Shown here: piece by piece, positions 1 to 5,607 of the stretch
Layout of the letters: each line of letters opens with the position of its first letter
Position numbering within the stretch: the first letter of the stretch is position 1
NCBI GenBank assembly: GCA_910577915.1
Contig: CAJTOM010000057.1
Coordinates: 305 to 16,435, forward strand
Reading direction: 5' to 3'
Length of the DNA: 16,131 bases
From: an uncultured Oscillospiraceae bacterium
GTDB lineage: Bacteria; Bacillota; Clostridia; Oscillospirales; Oscillospiraceae
The notes under the pieces: model-generated
Databases searched by the model: none
What the model was told of the DNA's origin: nothing
The model's input: only the letters and a program-made list of their open reading frames with translations
Position numbers and translations under genes: made by a program

Positions 1-9
1 GACCTTTTG

Positions 10-98
10 CTTCTTTTCGCTCGCGCGAAAAGAAGGCCCCGCCCCGGCAGGGGCAAAGGTAAAATAAGAAGAGAGCCCCGCCGCCCCGCAGGGGCGGC
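10..98. repeat. Tandem stem-loops at left edge
   Basis: Two clear hairpins lie downstream of the minus-strand SSB-like gene. The first pairs CTTCTTTTCGC (10-20) with GCGAAAAGAAG (25-35) around a 4-nt loop. The second pairs GCCGCCCC (80-87) with GGGGCGGC (91-98). A near-inverted pair, ACCTTTTGC at 2-10 and GCAAAGGT at 53-60, encloses the first hairpin, so 2-60 may be one small palindromic intergenic repeat. No ORF with a ribosome binding site is visible in 1-121. The region may continue beyond the window. Confidence 0.5.
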
Positions 99-100
99 AG

Positions 101-130
101 AAAGAGGCGTGAGCTTACCGCTCACGCCTC
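101..130 (-). terminator. Rho-independent terminator of the SSB-like gene
   Basis: Perfect 11-bp stem: GAGGCGTGAGC (104-114) and GCTCACGCCTC (120-130), with a 5-nt loop. On the minus strand it is followed by only a short T run (TTT at 103-101), so termination may be moderate. The TGA stop of the gene (124-122) lies inside the stem, which is unusually tight. Confidence 0.7.
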
Positions 131-736
131 TCCCTGCTCCAGCAGATGCATAATACTGACCTCGAAGGCCACCCGCTCCTGGGCGCAGCCCTCCACCACC
201 TTGGTATAGGTCCTGCTCTGGACCCGGCCCTCCAGGGCCAGCACATGCCCCACATCCATGCGCCCGGTCATCATGGCCACCTGGCCCCAGGCGATGCAGG
301 GCAGATAGTCCGCCCGGCCATAGCGCCGGTTTACCGCCAGCATCATGTCGGAGATGCACCGGCCCAGGGGCGTGCGCCGCAGCACCGGCGGCTTGCAGAT
401 GACGCCCCGCAGCTGGATGGCGTTCAGATCCTCCCCCTCGTCCTCCGCCGGAACCAGCAGCTGGGCAAAGACGGAGATCACCAGCCGGCTCCCCTGGCCG
501 CTCTTGTTGTTGAAGGAGCGGAGCTGGCCGTCCACCGCCAGCCGCCGGCCCTCCAGGGGCAGCAGGCGGAAGAGCTGGTCCCCGGTGGCGATGACCCACA
601 GGGTGTCCGTCTGCCCGGACAGCCGCCGCACAGCGAAGGGGAAGCGGTAGAACCGCTGCCCGTGGTTCTCGTGGGACATCTCCGGCTCCCCGGCGGCGGC
701 GCCCCGGAGCTGGACAAAGTTGCGTGTTTCCTCCAT
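122..736 (-). CDS. SSB-like protein with two predicted OB folds
   Basis: Predicted 204-residue protein related to single-stranded DNA-binding proteins, likely cytoplasmic and acting in replication or repair. The C-terminal half (about residues 105-200) holds the most recognisable part: a strand starting NAIQLRGVI, then an RTPLGRCISDMMLAVNR stretch typical of SSB-like OB folds, then YLPCIAWGQVA. The N-terminal half (about 6-95) repeats the plan, with FVQLRG, a basic FPFAVRRLSG strand and LAVDGQLRSFNNK, so I read it as a tandem OB protein. There is no acidic DDDIPF-like tail of the kind canonical SSB uses for partner binding. The start at 736 has GAGGTG eight bases upstream; the frame is open far upstream but without such a signal. 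It is transcribed away from the XRE-ABC operon, with about 200 bp between. The family call is good. The double fold is inferred from sequence pattern, and any role apart from the housekeeping SSB is unknown. Confidence 0.8.
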   Translation of the reverse strand: MEETRNFVQLRGAAAGEPEMSHENHGQRFYRFPFAVRRLSGQTDTLWVIATGDQLFRLLPLEGRRLAVDGQLRSFNNKSGQGSRLVISVFAQLLVPAEDEGEDLNAIQLRGVICKPPVLRRTPLGRCISDMMLAVNRRYGRADYLPCIAWGQVAMMTGRMDVGHVLALEGRVQSRTYTKVVEGCAQERVAFEVSIMHLLEQGEA

Positions 737-864
737 ATGTACGTTCACCTCATTGGTAGTCCGGCCTTGCCGCCGGCTGACGCTACAGACTATGCGCCGG
801 CCCGGAACAATATGCCAACGGCGGGAATGAGGGGCGCGATACAATGGACGGTTGATTTTTGCCA

Positions 865-910
865 ACAAGGCGTGCCTTGTATACAACTGCTCGTTGATGT
901 ATAATACAAG
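865..910 (+). promoter_or_regulatory. Promoter with overlapping palindromes before the XRE-ABC operon
   Basis: A perfect TATAAT (900-905) sits 33 bp before the ATG. The matching -35 position, 17 bp upstream, reads TTGTAT (877-882), a weak match that suggests dependence on or blocking by a regulator. Three symmetrical motifs overlap here. ACAAGGC/GCCTTGT (865-871 and 874-880) are separated by 2 nt. TTGTATACAA (877-886) is a perfect 10-bp palindrome. CTTGTAT (876-882) and ATACAAG (904-910) flank the spacer and the -10 box. These are candidate operators for the XRE protein encoded next. Confidence 0.65.
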
Positions 911-937
911 CATCCGTTGAACAGGAGGATCCGCAGC

Positions 938-1900
938 ATGGACAACAACTTGATTGGCGCCCAGATCACCAAATTCCGCAAGGCCGCCGGCCTGACCCAG
1001 GAGGAGCTGGGCAGGGCCGCAGGGGTGAGCACCCAGGCGGTGAGCCGCTGGGAGTGCGGGGGCACGCCGGACGTGGCCCTGCTGCCCGCCATCGCCGATA
1101 AGCTGGGGGTGACCATCGACGCCCTGTTTGGCAGGGAGGGGGGCGTGGTGGAGGACATCGACGGCACTGTGGACCACTGGCTCCGGTCCCTCCCGGAGGG
1201 AGAGCGGGTCTCAGCGCTCTGCCGGATGGCCTGGAGCGCTTCGCGGGCCATCATGGTGCACCGTATGGAGGCCGCCTGTATGCCGAATCTGGATTATACG
1301 GAGAGCTGCACCGTCATGGCGGGGGGAGAGAAGGTCCTGCTGCGCCTGGCGGTGGATATGGAGGAGGGGCTGCTGTTCGGCGTGGGGTCGAAGGAGATGT
1401 CCTTCATGTCCGTCTGGCCCCGGCCGGCGGCGGGCTACGCCGCCTATTTTGCCGACCGGGACGGCTGCCGCCGCCTTTTCGCGCTCCTGGCCAGGCCGGG
1501 CTGCCTGGAGCTGATGGAACGGCTCCACAACGATTTAGCGCCCCATTACTACGTGCCGGAGGTGCTGGCGAGACAGCTGAGCCTGCCGGCGGCGGAGGCG
1601 GCGGAGCTGCTGGCCGCCATGGCGGCGCTCCACCTGGTGAAGAAGCTGGACCTGGAGCTGGAGACCGGTTCCATCAGCGCCTATGTCGTCCACGAAAACT
1701 GGGCCTTTGTCCCCTTCATGCAGTTTGCCCGCTGTCTGCAGGAGAAGAGCGACGCCTTCTACCTGGCCTGGGATGACCACGACACGCCGGAGATGACCAG
1801 GAGCCCCGACTCCTCCCTGTACGGGCGGCTGACCCAGAAGAACGTGGAGGATGCCGGGGACCGCCAGCACACCCTGTCAACGAAAGGAGAAACAAGATGA
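938..1900 (+). CDS. XRE-family regulator with a C-terminal winged-helix-like region
   Basis: A 320-residue transcriptional regulator. Residues 6-61 form a standard XRE/Cro-type helix-turn-helix (TQEELGRAAGVSTQAVSRWE, then LLPAIADKLGV and DALFG). A middle segment (about 75-175) has no motif I recognise. Residues about 180-255 look like an ArsR-type winged helix: LLARPGCLELMERL, YVPEVLARQLSL, AAELLAAMAALHLVKKL, then a short hairpin-like turn ending AYVVHE. The ATG at 938 was chosen because AGGAGG lies nine bases upstream; a TTG 21 bp earlier in frame lacks this. The stop overlaps the start of the ABC exporter (ATGA), so the two are translationally coupled. It probably controls its own operon, since palindromes cover the promoter. 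The ligand is unknown. The XRE domain is certain; the winged helix is inferred. Confidence 0.85.
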   Translation: MDNNLIGAQITKFRKAAGLTQEELGRAAGVSTQAVSRWECGGTPDVALLPAIADKLGVTIDALFGREGGVVEDIDGTVDHWLRSLPEGERVSALCRMAWSASRAIMVHRMEAACMPNLDYTESCTVMAGGEKVLLRLAVDMEEGLLFGVGSKEMSFMSVWPRPAAGYAAYFADRDGCRRLFALLARPGCLELMERLHNDLAPHYYVPEVLARQLSLPAAEAAELLAAMAALHLVKKLDLELETGSISAYVVHENWAFVPFMQFARCLQEKSDAFYLAWDDHDTPEMTRSPDSSLYGRLTQKNVEDAGDRQHTLSTKGETR

Positions 1901-3627
1901 ACCGCAAACCAGAAAAAAGTCCCGCCGCCCGCGCCTATTTCCGCGCCTTCTACCGGGGCAACCGCCTGCGCTGTGCCGCCGCCATGCTCCTATTGCTGCT
2001 GTCGGTGCCCCAGAACCTCATCGGCTCCTGGCTGCTGGGGGAGGTAGTGGATGTCATCACCTCCGGGGATGTGGAGTGGCTGAAGCGAACCCTGCTGTTT
2101 ACCGTGGTCTTTGTGGCGGCCATATTCTGCGTCAACACCGCCATGTACCGGGTCAAGAGCACCTTTATCCACAAGGCCCTGGCCCAGTATAAATCCCTGG
2201 CCTTCCAAAATCTCTCGGAGAAGAGCATCAGCGCCTTCTCCCGGGAGAACACGGGCCGGTACATCTCCGTTCTGACCAACGACGTCAACTCTGTGGAGGA
2301 GAACTACCTCAAGCGCTCGTTCCAGCTGGTCTACTTTGTGCTGCTCTTCTTCGGCGCGCTGGGGATGATGTTCTGGTACAGCCCCGTTCTGACCGCCGCC
2401 ACGATCTGCCTGAGCGTGCTGCCCCTGGGGGCCTCGCTGCTGATGGGCCGGGAGCTGGCGGTCCGGGAGAAGGCCGTCAGCGACAAGAACGAGGGCTTCG
2501 TCTCCCAGCTCAAGGACCTGCTCGCAGGCTTCTCCGTCATCAAGAGCTTCAAGGCGGAGGGGGAGGCCCGGTCCCTCTTCGACGGAGCCAACCGGGACGT
2601 GGAGGAGCACAAGCGCCGCCGCTACTGGTGGGAGTGCCTGTTGACGGCGGTGAGCCAGAACCTGTGCTCCGAGATCCTGCAGTTCGGGATTTTCTTTCTG
2701 GGGGCCTTCCTGGCCATCCGGGGGGACATCACCGCCGGTACGGTGCTGATCTTCGTCAACCTCTGCAATTTTGTCATCCAGCCGATCAACGTGGTTCCCC
2801 AGTACTGGGCCGGCCGGAGGGCGGCCGCGGGCCTCATTGAGAAGCTGGCCCGGGTCACCGAGGAGAACGCGGGCCGCTCCGGCGTGGCCATCGAGCCAGT
2901 GCTACGGGAGGCCATTGATCTGCAGCACGTCACCTTCGGCTACGAGAGCGGCGCGCCGGTGCTCCGGGACGTGAGCCTCCGGCTGGAGGCGGGGAAGAAG
3001 TACGCCCTGGTGGGGGCCTCCGGCAGCGGCAAGAGCACCCTGCTCAATCTCCTCATGGGGGCCTGTGACGGCTACGAGGGCTCCATCGCCATCGACGGCA
3101 GGGAGCTGCGGGAGGTGGCCCCCAACAGCCTCTACGACCTGATGAGCCTCATCGGCCAGAGCGTGTTCCTCTTCGACGACACCATCCGCCGCAATATCAC
3201 CATGTTCCGGGACTTCCCGGCGGAGCGGGTGGACGAGGCGGTGCGGCGCTCCGGCCTGGACGGTCTCATCGCCCAGCGGGGGGAGGACTACCGCTGCGGG
3301 GAGAACGGCGGCGGCCTCTCCGGCGGGGAGCGGCAGCGGGTGTCCATCGCCCGGTGTCTGCTGCGGGGCACGCCGGTGCTGCTGCTGGACGAGGCCACGG
3401 CGTCCCTGGACAACCAGACGGCCTTCGCCGTCACCGATGCCATCCTCCACCTGGACGGCCTGACCCGGCTGGTCGTCACCCACCGACTGGAGGAGGCGCT
3501 GCTGGAGCAGTACGACGAGATCGTGGTCCTGCGCGGCGGCGCGGTGTGCGAGCAGGGGCGGTTTGAGGAGCTGATGGAGCGGAAGGGGTATTTCTACTCC
3601 CTCTACAACGTGTCGGCGGCCGCATAA
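1897..3627 (+). CDS. ABC exporter, fused permease and ATPase
   Basis: A 576-residue half-transporter expected to work as a homodimer in the cytoplasmic membrane and export an unknown substrate. The first about 310 residues are a six-helix ABC exporter membrane domain. The nucleotide-binding domain follows: Walker A GASGSGKST (373-381), signature LSGGE (474-478), Walker B LLLDE with catalytic Glu499, D-loop SLD, and switch His529. Length is normal for the family. The start overlaps the regulator stop by 4 bp, and the site AAAGGAGA lies in the end of the regulator gene. Pairing with a dedicated XRE regulator suggests inducible export, for instance of a drug, peptide or lipid, but nothing in the sequence defines the substrate. 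Symmetrical hairpins follow the stop. Confidence 0.92.
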   Translation: MNRKPEKSPAARAYFRAFYRGNRLRCAAAMLLLLLSVPQNLIGSWLLGEVVDVITSGDVEWLKRTLLFTVVFVAAIFCVNTAMYRVKSTFIHKALAQYKSLAFQNLSEKSISAFSRENTGRYISVLTNDVNSVEENYLKRSFQLVYFVLLFFGALGMMFWYSPVLTAATICLSVLPLGASLLMGRELAVREKAVSDKNEGFVSQLKDLLAGFSVIKSFKAEGEARSLFDGANRDVEEHKRRRYWWECLLTAVSQNLCSEILQFGIFFLGAFLAIRGDITAGTVLIFVNLCNFVIQPINVVPQYWAGRRAAAGLIEKLARVTEENAGRSGVAIEPVLREAIDLQHVTFGYESGAPVLRDVSLRLEAGKKYALVGASGSGKSTLLNLLMGACDGYEGSIAIDGRELREVAPNSLYDLMSLIGQSVFLFDDTIRRNITMFRDFPAERVDEAVRRSGLDGLIAQRGEDYRCGENGGGLSGGERQRVSIARCLLRGTPVLLLDEATASLDNQTAFAVTDAILHLDGLTRLVVTHRLEEALLEQYDEIVVLRGGAVCEQGRFEELMERKGYFYSLYNVSAAA

Positions 3628-3632
3628 AAGAG

Positions 3633-3664
3633 GAGAGGCCCGGGCAGAAATGCCCGGGCCTCTC
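3633..3664 (+). terminator. Terminator-like hairpin, copy 1
   Basis: Perfect 14-bp stem GAGAGGCCCGGGCA (3633-3646) and its complement (3651-3664) with a GAAA loop, five bases after the ABC exporter stop. No T run follows directly. A near-identical hairpin recurs at 3824-3857. Confidence 0.6.
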
Positions 3665-3691
3665 AGATTGTCAAAAAAGCCCTCCGCAGGA

Positions 3692-3719
3692 GTTCGCGTC
3701 CGCAGACGCGAACCTTTTT
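3692..3719 (+). terminator. Rho-independent terminator
   Basis: GTTCGCGTC (3692-3700) pairs with GACGCGAAC (3705-3713) around a CGCA loop, followed by C and TTTTT (3715-3719). This is the best plus-strand terminator after the XRE-ABC operon. It lies within the inverted-repeat element. Confidence 0.65.
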
Positions 3720-3790
3720 AATCACTTTTTCGGCGGCGTGTACGTCGAAAAAGTACCCTGCGGGCCGCGCTCGGCCCGGTTCTTCCCTCT

Positions 3791-3817
3791 CAAAAAAGGT
3801 GCGAAGCACCTTTTTTG
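3791..3817. terminator. Bidirectional terminator
   Basis: CAAAAAAGGTGC (3791-3802), loop GAA, GCACCTTTTTTG (3806-3817). The A and T runs at the stem base give a T tract on both strands, suiting the convergent genes on either side (ABC exporter + and acetyltransferase -). Confidence 0.7.
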
Positions 3818-3823
3818 ACACGC

Positions 3824-3857
3824 AGAGAGGCCCGGGCAGAAATGCCCGGTCCTCTCT
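3824..3857 (-). terminator. Terminator-like hairpin, copy 2
   Basis: AGAGAGGCCCGGGCA (3824-3838) pairs with 3843-3857 through one G-T wobble, with a GAAA loop. It repeats the hairpin at 3633-3664 almost base for base and lies two bases past the acetyltransferase stop on the minus strand. No direct T run; the bidirectional terminator just beyond may complete termination. Confidence 0.55.
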
Positions 3858-3859
3858 GT

Positions 3860-4333
3860 TCACTCTGTTTCCGGCTTTCCTGGAAGAATCCTGACCGGCT
3901 GGGAGACCACCGTGCAGCCGTCCGGCACGTCCGTGGAGACCACGGCCCCCGCGCCGATCTTCACGCGGCTGCCCACCCGGATGTCCCCCACCAGCACGGC
4001 CCCCGCCCCGATGAGGCAGCCGTCCCCGATCCGGGGCGCTTTTCCGCCCACCTCGCCGATGGTGACGTTCTGGTAGATGCGGCAGTCCCTGCCGATGCTG
4101 GCATAGCGGGAGATGTAGATCCCGTGGAGCCCGTGGGGCAGGGAGGGGACGCCGGCGATCTGCGCCCCCCGACCGATGTACCCGCCCCGCCTGTGGGCCA
4201 TGCGGTTGAGCAGGAAGGTGAGCGCGTCGGACAACAGCCGGCTGCGGGTGCGCTCCCTGCGCCGGAACAGCCGCCAGTAGAGCCGCAGATGGTTCCCCAG
4301 TGAGTAGTCCATGATCCGTTCCCGCATGCCCAT
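3860..4333 (-). CDS. Hexapeptide-repeat (serine acetyltransferase-like) acetyltransferase
   Basis: A 157-residue left-handed beta-helix acyltransferase, expected to move an acetyl group from acetyl-CoA to a hydroxyl of a small molecule or sugar. From about residue 55 the hexapeptide pattern is plain (IGRGAQIAG, ISRYASIGRDCRIYQNVTIG, IGDGCLIGAGAVLVG, IGAGAVVSTDVP), ending VSQPVRILPG. The order resembles the C-terminal domain of serine acetyltransferase (CysE). A histidine in LPHGLHGI matches the position of one catalytic His, but the other (the DRHPKI region of CysE) is replaced by GGKAPRI, and the N-terminal domain is much shorter. Sugar or polysaccharide acetylation is therefore as likely as cysteine synthesis. 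The start at 4333 follows AGGAGG at five bases; an ATG six bases on (4327) is the alternative. It lies downstream of the DMT gene, with a mobile-looking repeat between. Confidence 0.8.
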   Translation of the reverse strand: MGMRERIMDYSLGNHLRLYWRLFRRRERTRSRLLSDALTFLLNRMAHRRGGYIGRGAQIAGVPSLPHGLHGIYISRYASIGRDCRIYQNVTIGEVGGKAPRIGDGCLIGAGAVLVGDIRVGSRVKIGAGAVVSTDVPDGCTVVSQPVRILPGKPETE

Positions 4334-4384
4334 AGATACCTCCTGTGTGCTTTGAAAGTCTTTCGTTGCGGGGAGAACGCCCTT

Positions 4385-4546
4385 AGAACCTGTATTCACA
4401 GCCGCAACGCGCCGTCTGGACGGTCTTTTTTCCGCCATACTGCGTCGATTTCCCTTGCCATACGTCAGTATGGCTGCGGAAAATCTCCTTGTCTGACGAG
4501 AAAAATCCTCATCCATCCGGCACCCGCAGTTATGAATACAGGTTCT
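4385..4546. repeat. MITE-like element with 14-bp terminal inverted repeats
   Basis: AGAACCTGTATTCA (4385-4398) is exactly complementary to TGAATACAGGTTCT (4533-4546), and the match continues inward with three mismatches in the next seven positions. Both ends carry TTA (4383-4385 and 4546-4548), which fits a 3-bp target duplication around a 160-bp core at 4386-4545. The interior holds a hairpin in which TTTTCCGC plus CATACTG (4428-4442) pairs with CAGTATG and GCGGAAAA (4466-4472, 4476-4483), and a competing stem GCCATAC/GTATGGC (4457-4474). There is no transposase. One frame is open right through it, which makes the acetyltransferase frame look longer than it is. The right-hand TTA is the stop codon of the DMT gene. 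Confidence 0.8.
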
Positions 4547-5454
4547 TACAGATCCAGCGCGCCCATGATGACGATGCCCGCCACAATCAGCGCGATCATC
4601 CCGTAGTGCTTCCAGGACAGCTTCTCCTTCAGGAAGAGGCGGCTCCACAGCACCGAGGCGGCGCAGTAGGCGGAGATGATGGGGGCGGACATGGCCAGGT
4701 GCTCCGTGTCGGCGATGGCGTAGATGTAGGCGAACTGGCCGGCGGTCTCGAAGACCGCGCCGGCGTACTTGGGGGCCTCCATTTTGGGGAGGAGGCGGTC
4801 CCGCTTGATGAGCACCACGTACACGAAGCACACCGCCGCCGCGAGAAGGAAGGTCAGCTCATAGGCCACGTTGGCGCTGTCCTCATTGAGGGTCTCCAGC
4901 ACCCGGTTGTCGGCGAAGGTGCCCGCCGCGTCCAGCACGCAGTAGGCCACCGGCAGGGCCAGGGCCACCCAGCTTTTGGCGTACCTGTAGTTGCCCTCCT
5001 GCTGCCGGGCGGCCCGGAGCTCCGCGTCCTCGGTGGAGTCCACCACCCCCAGGCCGATGGCGCCCGCGCACACCAGGGCCACGGCGAACAGGGCCAGGGG
5101 GGTATAGCCCTCCATCCCCACGAACAGGAAGGTCAGCACCGCCACCAGCGCGCCGGAGGAGTTGCAGATGGGGGAGGAGACGCTCAGCTCAATGTAGCGT
5201 AGTCCCAGATACCCCAGGGCCATGGACAGGATGTAGAGGAGGGACACGGGCAGGTAGGTCAGAATGATGCCCAGGCTGATCTCCACGCCGCCCACGAAGA
5301 TTTCGAAGCAGGCGTGGAGGCCCATGACGACGCCCACCGCCATCACCATCTTCAGATGGCTGTACCTGTCGGAGGCGTCCCGGCAGCCAATTTTAGAGAA
5401 CAGGTCGGAGCCGCTCCAGCAGAGCAGCGCAATAATCGCAAGCCAAAACCACAT
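4546..5454 (-). CDS. EamA/DMT-family transporter
   Basis: A 302-residue integral membrane protein of the drug/metabolite transporter superfamily, with the usual length and about ten predicted helices in two EamA-like halves. The first half runs from WFWLAIIALLCWSGSDLFSK to about residue 140. A basic and polar stretch (about 140-160) follows, then the second half, which ends SWKHYGMIALIVAGIVIMGAL. Substrate unknown; families of this type move metabolites, amino acids or drugs. The ATG at 5454 has AAGGAG ten bases upstream. The last codons abut the inverted-repeat element, whose outer TTA is read as this gene's TAA stop. It follows the gamma-lyase-like gene by 149 bp on the same strand and may be co-transcribed with it, though a GC-rich hairpin lies between. 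Confidence 0.87.
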   Translation of the reverse strand: MWFWLAIIALLCWSGSDLFSKIGCRDASDRYSHLKMVMAVGVVMGLHACFEIFVGGVEISLGIILTYLPVSLLYILSMALGYLGLRYIELSVSSPICNSSGALVAVLTFLFVGMEGYTPLALFAVALVCAGAIGLGVVDSTEDAELRAARQQEGNYRYAKSWVALALPVAYCVLDAAGTFADNRVLETLNEDSANVAYELTFLLAAAVCFVYVVLIKRDRLLPKMEAPKYAGAVFETAGQFAYIYAIADTEHLAMSAPIISAYCAASVLWSRLFLKEKLSWKHYGMIALIVAGIVIMGALDL

Positions 5455-5509
5455 AAATATAGATCTCCTTCACACATTCAAATATCGGCTGTTGAATTGG
5501 AAGGCGTGG

Positions 5510-5540
5510 GTCCCGGCCGGTTTGCTTCAGCGGCCGGGAC
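5510..5540. other. GC-rich hairpin between the PLP enzyme and DMT genes
   Basis: GTCCCGGCCG (5510-5519) is the exact complement of CGGCCGGGAC (5531-5540), with an 11-nt loop. On the minus strand no T run follows, so it is a weak terminator candidate and could instead be an attenuator or an mRNA stabiliser. A second, imperfect stem (GGACCG at 5537-5542 with CGGTCC at 5555-5560) overlaps its base. Confidence 0.45.
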
Positions 5541-5607
5541 CGGCCGCCTGCGGGCGGTCCGGCGGCGGCCTGCGCCGGTAGTAGTGGTTGGGAGTGACGT
5601 TGGTCAT
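5527..5607 (-). CDS. Possible 26-residue ORF overlapping the PLP enzyme stop
   Basis: On the minus strand the ATG overlaps the TGA of the gamma-lyase-like gene (ATGA), with a GGAGG 12 bases upstream. It would encode a short basic, proline-rich peptide starting MTNVTPNHYYRRRPPP and ending at a TGA at 5529-5527. The 4-bp overlap is typical of coupled genes, but the ORF is very short, its end lies in the GC-rich hairpin, and I recognise no family. It may be chance. Confidence 0.25.
   Translation of the reverse strand: MTNVTPNHYYRRRPPPDRPQAAGPGR

Larger units (their letters stand above)
3669..3820. repeat. MITE-like element with 11-bp terminal inverted repeats
   Basis: A 152-bp non-coding stretch bounded by TGTCAAAAAAG (3669-3679) and its exact complement CTTTTTTGACA (3810-3820). 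Inside are three stem-loops: GTTCGCGTC/GACGCGAAC (3692-3713) followed by TTTTT; ACTTTTTCG/CGAAAAAGT (3724-3754); and CAAAAAAGGTGC/GCACCTTTTTTG (3791-3817), which includes the right end. No coding sequence is visible. The element is framed by two copies of the hairpin at 3633-3664 and 3824-3857. I see no short target duplication directly at its ends (GAT on the left, CGC on the right). It could be a non-autonomous mobile repeat or a family of structured intergenic repeats. Confidence 0.6.

Noticed and set aside
3666..3823. Target-site duplication at the ends of the 3669-3820 element
   Set aside because: The bases beside the inverted termini differ (GAT and CGC); only the larger flanking hairpins are duplicated.
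4334..4831. Longer N-terminus for the acetyltransferase running through the repeat and into the DMT gene
   Set aside because: The added part is translated repeat element and antisense of the transporter; the start at 4333 has a good ribosome binding site.
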